61,734 nt of DNA, taken from NCBI GenBank assembly GCA_028293805.1, contig JAQGOC010000341.1, positions 1 through 61,734 of the forward strand, given 5' to 3'. A model generated the notes under the pieces. That model ran no database searches. It was not told the DNA's origin and saw only the letters and a list, made by a program, of their open reading frames with translations. This DNA is from Gammaproteobacteria bacterium. Its GTDB lineage: Bacteria > Pseudomonadota > Gammaproteobacteria > Steroidobacterales > Steroidobacteraceae. A program made the position numbers and the translations under genes. This document shows, piece by piece, positions 35,479-43,395 of the stretch (its first letter is position 1; each line of letters starts with the position of its first letter).

Positions 35479-36470
35479 TGCGGGATGCCGCCCGGTTGCG
35501 GCGCTAGCGTGTCGATGATCAGGCGCTGTGCGGCGTTTTCATCGAGGGACAGGCAGACAGCGGCGTTCGGCTCGCCGCTTGCCGGCCGCGTGTAGCCACG
35601 TTCGTCGACCGCGATCCGCATTGGAATGAGCGGGCAGGTCGCTGGCTGCAGCAGCCACACGACGGGTACCGCATCGAACAGAGTCGGAGTGAGCTGACCC
35701 CAGCTGTTGAGAAGCCGCCACTGATGATACAGCAGCGCCAGGGCGTCCGCGACGGGTGACCCATAGGCGAACAGCCGGTCGCGCCGGACCTCGTCGAACT
35801 TGAGCTGGGTCGAATCGAGGGGAAACATTCTGATCGGGAGCCGCGACTCGAGCAGGACCGCCAAGCCGCGCGGCGCCGAGACCACGTTGTATTCGGCGCT
35901 GGGTTGGGAGACCGGTATCGAGCCCCCCTGGTTATATCCGGCCCGGATGGACCCGCCCATCAGCACGACTTGCTTGAGCTGGTGAAGCGCCTCGGGATCC
36001 GTTCGCTGCAACGCTTCGATGTTACTCAACGGCGCCAGGGCGATGAGCGTGATTTCTCCGGGACGACGGCGCACCTGCTCGCGGATGAACTCGATCGCGT
36101 CCGGCGCCGGCGTGGTGTCAGTGGCTCCGAGGGCCCACTTCTTTTGAGTAAACGGAACCGTATTGGGCGTGGCCGGTCCTTGCGCCACCATCACGTCCCG
36201 GCGGCCCAAAGTTGCCAGAAGCCGGCGCACGAGGAGTGCGCGGGTGCGCGTATCTCCCCAGGCGGTCGTGATACCGAGCACCTCCAGACGGGTGTCCTGA
36301 AGGGCCATTGCCAGCGCGAATGCATCATCGATATCGTCACCGATGTCGGTGTCGATGATGACGGGCAGCGGATGTTGGGCCGCAGGAGCGGCGTCGGCCG
36401 AGTCACAGAAGCGCAGACCCAGGACCGCAGCGCACAGCAGCCAGGCCGCCTTCTTTGCAATGCCTGCCAT
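35475..36470 (-). CDS. secreted inosine-uridine type nucleoside hydrolase
   Basis: 331 residues from ATG 36470; a TTG at 36500 would add ten. Signal peptide about 1-28. The calcium-binding cluster DTDIGDDIDDAF (Asp40 onward) starts the domain, with GITTAWGDT, ALAPLSNIEAL, VVLMGGS and AEYNVVSAP typical of the family. These enzymes hydrolyse N-ribosyl bonds to free base and sugar. A periplasmic location beside a TonB receptor fits import of nucleosides into the periplasm. It lies 46 bases after the receptor gene and overlaps the esterase gene. Confidence 0.92.
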   Translation of the reverse strand: MAGIAKKAAWLLCAAVLGLRFCDSADAAPAAQHPLPVIIDTDIGDDIDDAFALAMALQDTRLEVLGITTAWGDTRTRALLVRRLLATLGRRDVMVAQGPATPNTVPFTQKKWALGATDTTPAPDAIEFIREQVRRRPGEITLIALAPLSNIEALQRTDPEALHQLKQVVLMGGSIRAGYNQGGSIPVSQPSAEYNVVSAPRGLAVLLESRLPIRMFPLDSTQLKFDEVRRDRLFAYGSPVADALALLYHQWRLLNSWGQLTPTLFDAVPVVWLLQPATCPLIPMRIAVDERGYTRPASGEPNAAVCLSLDENAAQRLIIDTLAPQPGGIPQ

Positions 36471-36516
36471 ACCTGCAGCCGTTGCGGTTACTTGAGCCAA
36501 CCCGTCACAGGGCAGC

Positions 36517-38859
36517 CTAGAATTTTACGCTGAACTGGCCTCCAACGATCCGCGGATCGTTGATCATCCCGGTCGTATTCTCGAAATCGATCGCGCCGAT
36601 GGCCCGAATCTGATTCGTGCAGTTGCGGCAGAACGCCGCCACCTCATACTTCTTATCCGCCCACGTGTAACCTATCCGGGCACCGCCCTGCGCCAGCGGG
36701 GGGCCGATGAATTCCTTGGCCTGGTACAGGAAGAAGTCGACCTCGCTGCGATAGGACCAGTCGGTATATAGATAAATCTCACTGCTCGGGCCCAATGGGA
36801 GGCTGTACCGCAGCGACACGTCCGCAATCCATCTCGCCGCCTGCGGCAGCGGATTGCCGTCGATCAACGTCAGGCCTGCGGGGTTGGACGGGTTCGTAAT
36901 GGTGCAGTGGAGCTCGGGGCTGATGAATGACCAGTTGAAGCAGGGGCTCACCGCCAGGTTTTTGTCCTTGATCTTGGTGTCATTGAAGCTGCCGCTCAAA
37001 TTCACCACCAGGTTGGGCAGCGGGTGCGCCTCGAAATCGAGCTCCGCACCCTGGCCGATCGTGTGCGCTGCGTTGATCAACGCCGTCTGGTTCGCGTTGC
37101 CTCCGACGGCTGTCAGCTGCTGATGACTCACATCATAATAAAAGACGTCAAAGGCGACGCGGGCACGATGCTCGAACAGATCGGCCTTGACGCCCCCTTC
37201 GTACGAGATGTTGTTCTCGGACTGCGCGACTTGAATGGCCTGGGTCCCGGTCGGTGCGCCGAAACTCGGTGCCCGGAAGCCGGTGGCAACACGAGCGTAG
37301 AGGTTGACGTCGCGTGCCACCTGGTAGGTGGTGCTCAGATCCCAGCTGACGTTGGACGCGCTCGCGGACTTCGAGAGCGGCCCGGTGAGCGGCAGGGGCA
37401 CGCCGCTGGCGGTCTGCGCATAGGGAACCGAGAAGGTCTTGTGATCCTCCGTGAAGCGAACGCCGGCGCGCACCTTCAGTGCGGACGTGAAGCTGTATTC
37501 CAGCGATCCAAAGATGGCCTCCGCATTGTTCTTCTGCTCCGATATGGTCGTATCCACCAGGGTCGCGCCGGTGATGTCGTAGTCGTTGCCGACCGCTTTC
37601 ACATCTTCGTCGAAGAGGAAAATGCCGGCCTGTCCCTGCAGCGGGCCGGACAGGTTCGAGACCGCCCGGAACTCCTGGGTCAGCTGGTAATGGCTCTTGA
37701 TCCCGCCACCTGTCTCGACGCCGAATGGAATGAATCCCGGTCCGGACGGGACGGCCGGATTGACGAGCCCGCCCGGCCCATACCCGCCGTCGATGTCGCC
37801 GATCGTGTTGTAGTGCAGGATGGACTCGTAGCCGGTGATCGACTGCAGCGACACGCTGGGCAGGTTCCAGGTCAGATGGACGTTGGAGCCGACGCTGCTG
37901 TAGGACTGGCCGTTGTAGCCGTCGCCATAGAATTGCGCGGGATCGAAGCCGGCCACGAGATGGTTGCTGCCGAGCTGGATGATGTTGGCGCGAAACAGCC
38001 GCGCCGAGCCGTTCAGTATGCGCCCGTGCACGTTGAACAGGGCGTTGAAGGCGTCGCTGGGCTTGTAGAGCAGCTGCAGGCGAGCCGCCCAGTCGTCATA
38101 GCCTTCCAGATGGGTGTTGTTGATGCGGTCCGTGACCCAGTTGTCCCGGTGCTGTCCCTGGGTCGCGGCCCGGAACGCGAGCTGGTCATTGATCGGCAGA
38201 TTGACCACGCCGTCGAAATCGGCAGTGTTGTAGGTGCCGTCGGACAGGCTGACGGAGCCCGAGTACTGACCGAGTACCGGTTTGGCGGATTCGAGCTTCA
38301 CGACACCGGCGGGCGAGTTGCGCCCGAAGAGGGTGCCCTGCGGCCCGCGCAGGACTTCGACGTCCGCCTGGTCGAACACCGGGAAGCCCTTCAACGCCGG
38401 ATTCTCCTGGACCACGTCGTCGTAGACGAGCGAGACGGGTTGCGAGGCGAATGAGTTGAAATCGGTATTGCCGTAGCCGCGGATATAAAAGCGCGGAAAT
38501 GTCCGGCCATTCGAGGATTCGATGTTCAGGCTGGGCACGGTGAACGCGAGCTGGCGGATGTCCTGGCCGGCACTGCCGAGCGCCTCCAGAGGCGCACCGC
38601 TCAGGGCAGATGCAGACATCGGGATATCGAGGAGCCTTTCCTCGCGGCGTGTGGCCGTGACGACCACTTCGTCCACTGTCCCGGCGGCCGTGTCCTCGCT
38701 CGGATTATTGGCCGCTCGTGTGCTGCCCGGCGCCAGCAGCATGGCCGTCGCGCAGACCGCCGCCGCCGATATGATCCGGCGTTGAGCGCGCCCGCGACGC
38801 ACCAGTTGGGTGACGACGCCAGCCAGTGTTGCCGATGAACACGATTCACTGATTTCCAT
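36517..38859 (-). CDS. TonB-dependent receptor of the nucleoside locus
   Basis: 780 residues with GGGAGG just upstream of ATG 38859. N-terminal export signal ending near PGSTRAANN, TonB box DEVVVTATRR at 63-72, plug with VLRGPQGTLFGRNSPAGVVKLES, and a barrel ending in GGQFSVKF. First gene of the leftward arm with nucleoside hydrolase and esterase, opposite a LacI regulator. By context the substrate is a nucleoside, an oligonucleotide fragment or an acylated derivative; the sequence alone does not say. Confidence 0.95.
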   Translation of the reverse strand: MEISESCSSATLAGVVTQLVRRGRAQRRIISAAAVCATAMLLAPGSTRAANNPSEDTAAGTVDEVVVTATRREERLLDIPMSASALSGAPLEALGSAGQDIRQLAFTVPSLNIESSNGRTFPRFYIRGYGNTDFNSFASQPVSLVYDDVVQENPALKGFPVFDQADVEVLRGPQGTLFGRNSPAGVVKLESAKPVLGQYSGSVSLSDGTYNTADFDGVVNLPINDQLAFRAATQGQHRDNWVTDRINNTHLEGYDDWAARLQLLYKPSDAFNALFNVHGRILNGSARLFRANIIQLGSNHLVAGFDPAQFYGDGYNGQSYSSVGSNVHLTWNLPSVSLQSITGYESILHYNTIGDIDGGYGPGGLVNPAVPSGPGFIPFGVETGGGIKSHYQLTQEFRAVSNLSGPLQGQAGIFLFDEDVKAVGNDYDITGATLVDTTISEQKNNAEAIFGSLEYSFTSALKVRAGVRFTEDHKTFSVPYAQTASGVPLPLTGPLSKSASASNVSWDLSTTYQVARDVNLYARVATGFRAPSFGAPTGTQAIQVAQSENNISYEGGVKADLFEHRARVAFDVFYYDVSHQQLTAVGGNANQTALINAAHTIGQGAELDFEAHPLPNLVVNLSGSFNDTKIKDKNLAVSPCFNWSFISPELHCTITNPSNPAGLTLIDGNPLPQAARWIADVSLRYSLPLGPSSEIYLYTDWSYRSEVDFFLYQAKEFIGPPLAQGGARIGYTWADKKYEVAAFCRNCTNQIRAIGAIDFENTTGMINDPRIVGGQFSVKF

Positions 38860-39035
38860 CGCGACCTCCCGCTGTTGCTCGTGCGAGACAAGTCTGCGCA
38901 GCGTGCCAGCTTATTGTTTGCCAGTTCGATCCGCGTGGTCTGCCGGATAGCGTGCGCGCGCTGCCGGCGGGGCCGCGGCGCGAACTCGGAATGACGCGGC
39001 AGGGACTCGCCCGGTGGATCGTTGCAGCCGGCCGG

Positions 39036-39047
39036 TAAAACGTTACA
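39036..39047. promoter_or_regulatory. LacI-type operator, copy 1
   Basis: TAAAACGTTACA, with the central AACGTT palindrome typical of LacI-family sites. It lies 22 bp (two helical turns) from copy 2, between the divergent receptor and LacI genes. Confidence 0.6.
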
Positions 39048-39057
39048 CTAGACCTGA

Positions 39058-39069
39058 TGAAACGTTACA
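39058..39069. promoter_or_regulatory. LacI-type operator, copy 2
   Basis: TGAAACGTTACA is palindromic in five of six base pairs around AACGTT. It shares AAACGTTACAC with copy 1. About 180-200 bases separate it from each flanking start codon. Confidence 0.65.
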
Positions 39070-39250
39070 CCACGCACGCGCCCGCTGTAAAGAGGCGGGT
39101 GCGCTGCCCAAACTGCGGGCAATCGCAGCCGGCGCTGCGCATTCGCGATGCAGCAACTGGGTCACGCATTCCGCAGCGTCTGACTCCCTGCGGTCCCGGG
39201 TTGTTGCGGCAGACATACGCATCTGCGCCCGGGGCGGCAAGCGGCGGCGC

Positions 39251-40234
39251 ATGGCGACGGTAAAGGACATTGCCGCGGCCGTGGGGGTCTCGATCGCAAC
39301 AGTCTCCAATGTGCTCAACGGGCGGCCCAACGTCGGCCGGGCCAACCGGCAGAGGGTGCTGCAGGTCGCCAAGAAGCTGGGATATAGCCCGAATCGGGCG
39401 GCGCAGGCCATGCGCACCGGACTTACGCGTGCGATCGGACTCGTTCTGCCTGATTTGACCAACCCGTTCTTCCCCGAGCTTGCCCAGGCAGTGGAGAACA
39501 CGGCGCGCAGTTACGGATTGTTGGTGTGCCTCATCGACAGCCAGGGCCGGGTGGACGGCGAGTCGGACGGATTTGCGCTGCTCCTGCAGCATGCCGTCGA
39601 TGGAATCATCTGGTGTCCACTGGGTCCGCGCCTGCCGGCCAAACTCAAAAAACTGGCGCGCCCGGTGGTATTGATCGATCGTCCGAAGCCTGGGTATGCC
39701 GTCGTCCATTCGGACTACGTGATGGGCGGACGGTTGCTCGCGGAATATGCCTTGCGCATGGGCCACACGCGGGTTGGCCTGCTGTCCGGGCCACAGAACC
39801 TTGAAAGCGCGCGACAGCGGCGCGACGGTTTCGTCGCTGCCTATCCGCGTGACATCAAGATCGCGTGGGAAGTCAGCGTCGGATTCGATGGCCTTCTGAC
39901 GCAAGAAGCCGTAGATGCACTCGCCGTCCGCAGGAACGCGACGCTGATCGTTGCCGGCAACGATCTGATCGCCATTAATGCGATTCGCTGGCTGTCGGAA
40001 CACGGTGTAAGAGTGCCCGAGGACGTATCCATCACCGGCTTCGACAACATTCGGTGGGCGGAGGTTGTCACGCCTCGGCTCACCACGATCGCTCAACCCG
40101 TGGGCGCCATTGGTGCCAAAGCGGTTGAATTGATGCAGGAGATCATGTCAGGTGAGAAGATACCCGCCCGACGTACCGTGTTCGATGTGACGCTCATCGA
40201 GCGTGACTCGGTGAAGTATCTTGGCCGGCGATGA
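39251..40234 (+). CDS. LacI-family regulator of the nucleoside locus
   Basis: 327 residues from ATG 39251. The HTH (VKDIAAAVGVSIATVSNVLN) and hinge helix (ANRQRVLQVAKKLGYSPNRAA) precede a periplasmic-binding-protein type effector domain (TRAIGLVLPDLTNPFFPELAQ, VISITGFDN-like PEDVSITGFDNIRWAEVV). It is probably a repressor relieved by the sugar or nucleoside. It heads the rightward arm; the kinase gene starts 30 bases later. Two matching operators lie upstream. Confidence 0.93.
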   Translation: MATVKDIAAAVGVSIATVSNVLNGRPNVGRANRQRVLQVAKKLGYSPNRAAQAMRTGLTRAIGLVLPDLTNPFFPELAQAVENTARSYGLLVCLIDSQGRVDGESDGFALLLQHAVDGIIWCPLGPRLPAKLKKLARPVVLIDRPKPGYAVVHSDYVMGGRLLAEYALRMGHTRVGLLSGPQNLESARQRRDGFVAAYPRDIKIAWEVSVGFDGLLTQEAVDALAVRRNATLIVAGNDLIAINAIRWLSEHGVRVPEDVSITGFDNIRWAEVVTPRLTTIAQPVGAIGAKAVELMQEIMSGEKIPARRTVFDVTLIERDSVKYLGRR

Positions 40235-40264
40235 CCGGCAGCGCACCGCATTGGAGAAATCAAC

Positions 40265-41206
40265 ATGGCGAGCACACCCAGGATTGCCGTCGTAGGCAGC
40301 GCCAATACCGATCTCATCACCTTCGCCGACAGGTTTCCCCGGGCCGGTGAAACGATGTTCGGTACGGGCTTCGATCTCGGCTTCGGCGGCAAGGGCGCCA
40401 ATCAGGCCATTGCGGCGCGGCTGTGCGGAGCGGAAGTGCTGATGCTCGCGAAGGTCGGCAACGATCTGTTCGGGGAGGCGACGCTCAGGAATTTTGCCTC
40501 GTTCGGCATCGATACGGCGCACGTCCAGGTGGTCGAGGGGGTTCCGACCGGAGTCGCTCCGATCTTCGTCGAGCCCGGCGGCCAGAACCGGATCATCGTC
40601 GTCAAGGGCGCCAATGAGCGGATCACGGCAGCCGACGTGGACGCCGCCGCCCCCGAGTTACGCGGCGTCGACACGATCATCCTGCAATTCGAGATTCCGC
40701 TCGATACGGTCTATCACACCATTCGCTTCGCCCGGGCGCACAACATCCGCTGCATCGTCAACCCGGCGCCGGCTCTGCCGGCCCAGCTGGCTGACCTCAC
40801 GGGCGCGGATTACTTCATTCCGAACGAGACGGAGGCCGAGCTCATCAGCGGGCGCCCGGTGCGCACGATCGAGGAGGCGGCCTCGTGTGCCGCGGTTCTG
40901 CTCGAAAAGGGTTTCCGAAGGGTGGTGGTCACCTTGGGAGCGCGTGGCTCGTTGGTCGCCGACCCGGCGGGCCATTTCCATATCCCCGCCTTCCCGGTCA
41001 CGGCCGTCGATACCACGGGTGCGGGCGATGCGTTCATCGGCAGCTTTGCCGTGTTTCTCGCCGAAGGGGTCCCGGAGAAGGATGCGGTGGCGCGCGCGAA
41101 TCTGTATGCGGCGCTGTCCACAACGCGCATAGGCACGCAAAAGTCCTTTCCGCGGCGAGTCGAGTTCGAAGCAGAATGGGCTCGCCGCAGCGCGCCGGCG
41201 CGGTGA
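40265..41206 (+). CDS. rbsK: PfkB-family sugar kinase, ribokinase/deoxyribokinase-like
   Basis: 313 residues with GGAGA seven bases upstream of the ATG. Ribokinase marks are VVGSANTDLITFADRFPRAGET, GFGGKGANQAIAA, FIPNETEAE and DTTGAGDAFIGSFA with catalytic Asp255. It phosphorylates ribose or, given the adjacent DeoC, more likely 2-deoxyribose at O5. The symbol reflects the fold; a deoK role is inference from context. Confidence 0.88.
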   Translation: MASTPRIAVVGSANTDLITFADRFPRAGETMFGTGFDLGFGGKGANQAIAARLCGAEVLMLAKVGNDLFGEATLRNFASFGIDTAHVQVVEGVPTGVAPIFVEPGGQNRIIVVKGANERITAADVDAAAPELRGVDTIILQFEIPLDTVYHTIRFARAHNIRCIVNPAPALPAQLADLTGADYFIPNETEAELISGRPVRTIEEAASCAAVLLEKGFRRVVVTLGARGSLVADPAGHFHIPAFPVTAVDTTGAGDAFIGSFAVFLAEGVPEKDAVARANLYAALSTTRIGTQKSFPRRVEFEAEWARRSAPAR

Positions 41207-41283
41207 TGGCACGCCAGGTCCGGTAAGAACGGCCAATAGAACAATAACCTCAACGTCGCGGCAACGCGGCCAGGATTCATACG

Positions 41284-42285
41284 ATGTTTGTGGTACATAG
41301 CTATCCGCTGGCGGTCGTGTTCTGCGTGCTCACGATGTTGTGTTGGGGCTCGTGGGCGAATACCCGCAAGCTGGCGCACAAGGCCTGGCGCTTCGAGCTT
41401 TTCTATTGGGATTTCACCATCGGCGTCCTACTGTTGACGCTGGTCCTCGGCCTGACGCTGGGCAGTGCGGGCACTGCGGGCCGGCCCTTCCTGGCCGACC
41501 TGGCGCAAGCCTCGGGCGCCAGCATCGGATCCGCGCTGCTGGGTGGAGCGATTTTCAATCTCGCCAACATCCTGCTGGTCGCGGCGATCGAGATCGCGGG
41601 CATGGCGGTGGCCTTCCCGGTTGGGATCGGGCTGGCGCTCCTGATCGGGGTGATCGTGAATTACCTGGCGGCTCCCGTCGGTAACGTCGCACTGCTCTCG
41701 ACCGGCGTGGTTCTGGTCACCCTGGCGATCGTCCTCGATGCGGTCGCATACCGCCGGTTGCCGGGCGGGGCTGCCGGTGTCAGCACCAAGGGACTGATCC
41801 TGTCCGTGGCCTGTGGAGTGTTCATGGGAACGTTCTACCGCTTCGTTGCGGCGGCAATGTACGCCGACCCCGCTCACGCCGAGCCAGGCAAGATGGGTCC
41901 CTATGCGGCCGTCTTCGTATTCGCGGTCGGCATTTTTCTGAGCAGTTTCATATGGAACACGCTGGCCATGAAGAAGCCGCTGAGCGGCGCCCCGGTGGGC
42001 TTTGCCGATTACTTCGCGGCAAGTTTCAGCACCCACCTGACCGGCATACTCGGCGGCGTGATCTGGGGGGTCGGCATGTCCTTCAATCTGATCGCCTCGG
42101 GCCGGGCCGGGTTCGCTATCTCGTACGGGCTGGGGCAGGGCGCGACCATGATTGCGGCCTTCTGGGGCGTATTCATCTGGAAGGAGTTCCGTGATGCGCC
42201 AGACGGTACATCGAAGCTCCTTGCGGCGATGTTTGGCTGCTTCCTGAGCGGCCTTGCGCTCCTGGTGCTCGCGCGCACACTGTAG
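41284..42285 (+). CDS. DMT-superfamily sugar/nucleoside permease (ureide-permease/RhaT-like)
   Basis: 333 residues with ten hydrophobic segments. The first helix reads VVFCVLTMLCWGSWANTRKL, and later GVFMGTFYRFVAAAMY and SFSTHLTGILGGVIWGVGMS occur. The CWGSWANT motif recalls bacterial ureide-permease-like and RhaT/GRP porters of the drug/metabolite superfamily. Located between the kinase and DeoC genes, it probably imports the free pentose across the inner membrane. Confidence 0.82.
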   Translation: MFVVHSYPLAVVFCVLTMLCWGSWANTRKLAHKAWRFELFYWDFTIGVLLLTLVLGLTLGSAGTAGRPFLADLAQASGASIGSALLGGAIFNLANILLVAAIEIAGMAVAFPVGIGLALLIGVIVNYLAAPVGNVALLSTGVVLVTLAIVLDAVAYRRLPGGAAGVSTKGLILSVACGVFMGTFYRFVAAAMYADPAHAEPGKMGPYAAVFVFAVGIFLSSFIWNTLAMKKPLSGAPVGFADYFAASFSTHLTGILGGVIWGVGMSFNLIASGRAGFAISYGLGQGATMIAAFWGVFIWKEFRDAPDGTSKLLAAMFGCFLSGLALLVLARTL

Positions 42286-42329
42286 CGACGACACCCGTCC
42301 AGAGACACCGGAATGCTCGCGAGACCCGC

Positions 42330-43361
42330 ATGACTGAGGATACGCGCCAGCGTCTCGACTTCGACGACCGTACGGGTGAGCAGCCTGTGGTCGCGAGTTC
42401 GCAGGGCCGCGCGCTGGCGGCAAATACGGGAGTGCCGCTCAGCCTCGCTTGGATTGATGGTGTCCGCGTAAACACTAGCGCGGTGGAGCGCCGCACGACC
42501 ACGCTCGTCGCCCGGCGAACGGTCAAGAAGGAGTGGCAGATCGCCTGGCTGCTGCGGGCAATTACCTGTATGGATCTCACTACCCTCTCCGGGGACGATA
42601 CCGAGGAGCGGGTGAGGCGGCTGTGCGCAAAAGCGGCCCATCCCGTTTCCGACAGGGTAATGGCCGCCTTGGGCCTGCGGGACCTGCCGGTCCAGGTAGC
42701 CGCTGTATGCGTCTATCACCTGTTCGTGGAGACGGCCCGACGCGCCCTGGAAGGAACCAACATCCGGGTCGCAGCGGTGTCGACAGGCTTTCCGGCGGGC
42801 TTGAATGCCTTCGAGGAACGGCTCGCGGAGATCCGGCGGTCAGTCGGCGCAGGTGCCCACGAGATCGACGTGGTGATCACGCGCTCACAGGTGTTTCGGG
42901 CGGATTGGGAACGGCTGTACGACGAGATCGCGGCGTTCAAGGATGCGTGCGGTACCGCCCATTGCAAGGTAATCCTCGGGACCGGAGATCTGGCCACTCT
43001 GCGCAACGTGGCGCGCGCCAGTTGGGTCGCCATGATGGCGGGCGCCGATTTCATCAAAACCTCCACCGGGAAGGAAAGCGTCAACGCCACCCTGCCGGTG
43101 GGACTGGTGATGACGCGTGCGATTCGCGAGTATGCGGAGCGAACCGGCATGGCCGTCGGCTTCAAGCCGGCCGGTGGGATCCGCACCGCCAGGCAGTCAC
43201 TCGATTGGCTCACCCTGATGAAGGAGGAACTGGGCCGGAGCTGGCTGACGTCACATCTGTTCAGGTTCGGGGCGAGCAGCATGCTGACGGACATCGAGCG
43301 GCAGCTGGACTTCCACGGCAGCGGGCGGTACTCCGCTTCCTACCATCACCCGCTGGCCTGA
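42330..43361 (+). CDS. deoC: deoxyribose-phosphate aldolase, long (eukaryote-like) form
   Basis: 343 residues, longer than the 220-260 typical of bacterial DeoC. Active-site lysines are Lys243 in ADFIKTSTGK (Schiff base), Lys279 in GFKPAGGIRT and Lys213 in HCKVILGTG. The C-terminal FGASSMLTDIERQL...GRY matches animal DERA better than E. coli DeoC. It cleaves 2-deoxyribose-5-phosphate to glyceraldehyde-3-phosphate and acetaldehyde. The next gene encodes an aldehyde dehydrogenase that could oxidise the acetaldehyde. Confidence 0.93.
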   Translation: MTEDTRQRLDFDDRTGEQPVVASSQGRALAANTGVPLSLAWIDGVRVNTSAVERRTTTLVARRTVKKEWQIAWLLRAITCMDLTTLSGDDTEERVRRLCAKAAHPVSDRVMAALGLRDLPVQVAAVCVYHLFVETARRALEGTNIRVAAVSTGFPAGLNAFEERLAEIRRSVGAGAHEIDVVITRSQVFRADWERLYDEIAAFKDACGTAHCKVILGTGDLATLRNVARASWVAMMAGADFIKTSTGKESVNATLPVGLVMTRAIREYAERTGMAVGFKPAGGIRTARQSLDWLTLMKEELGRSWLTSHLFRFGASSMLTDIERQLDFHGSGRYSASYHHPLA

Positions 43362-43395
43362 ACGGCGCGTCCGGCCGTGTGCCACTGAAGGATGT

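Larger units (their letters stand above)
38860..39250. other. 391-base divergent control region of the nucleoside locus
   Basis: No gene is seen. It contains the two operators listed separately. The open frame leading into LacI lacks protein character before ATG 39251. Confidence 0.6.

Noticed and set aside
37024..38454. 476-residue frame antisense to the second TonB receptor
   Set aside because: Shadow frame; the opposite strand has a complete receptor.
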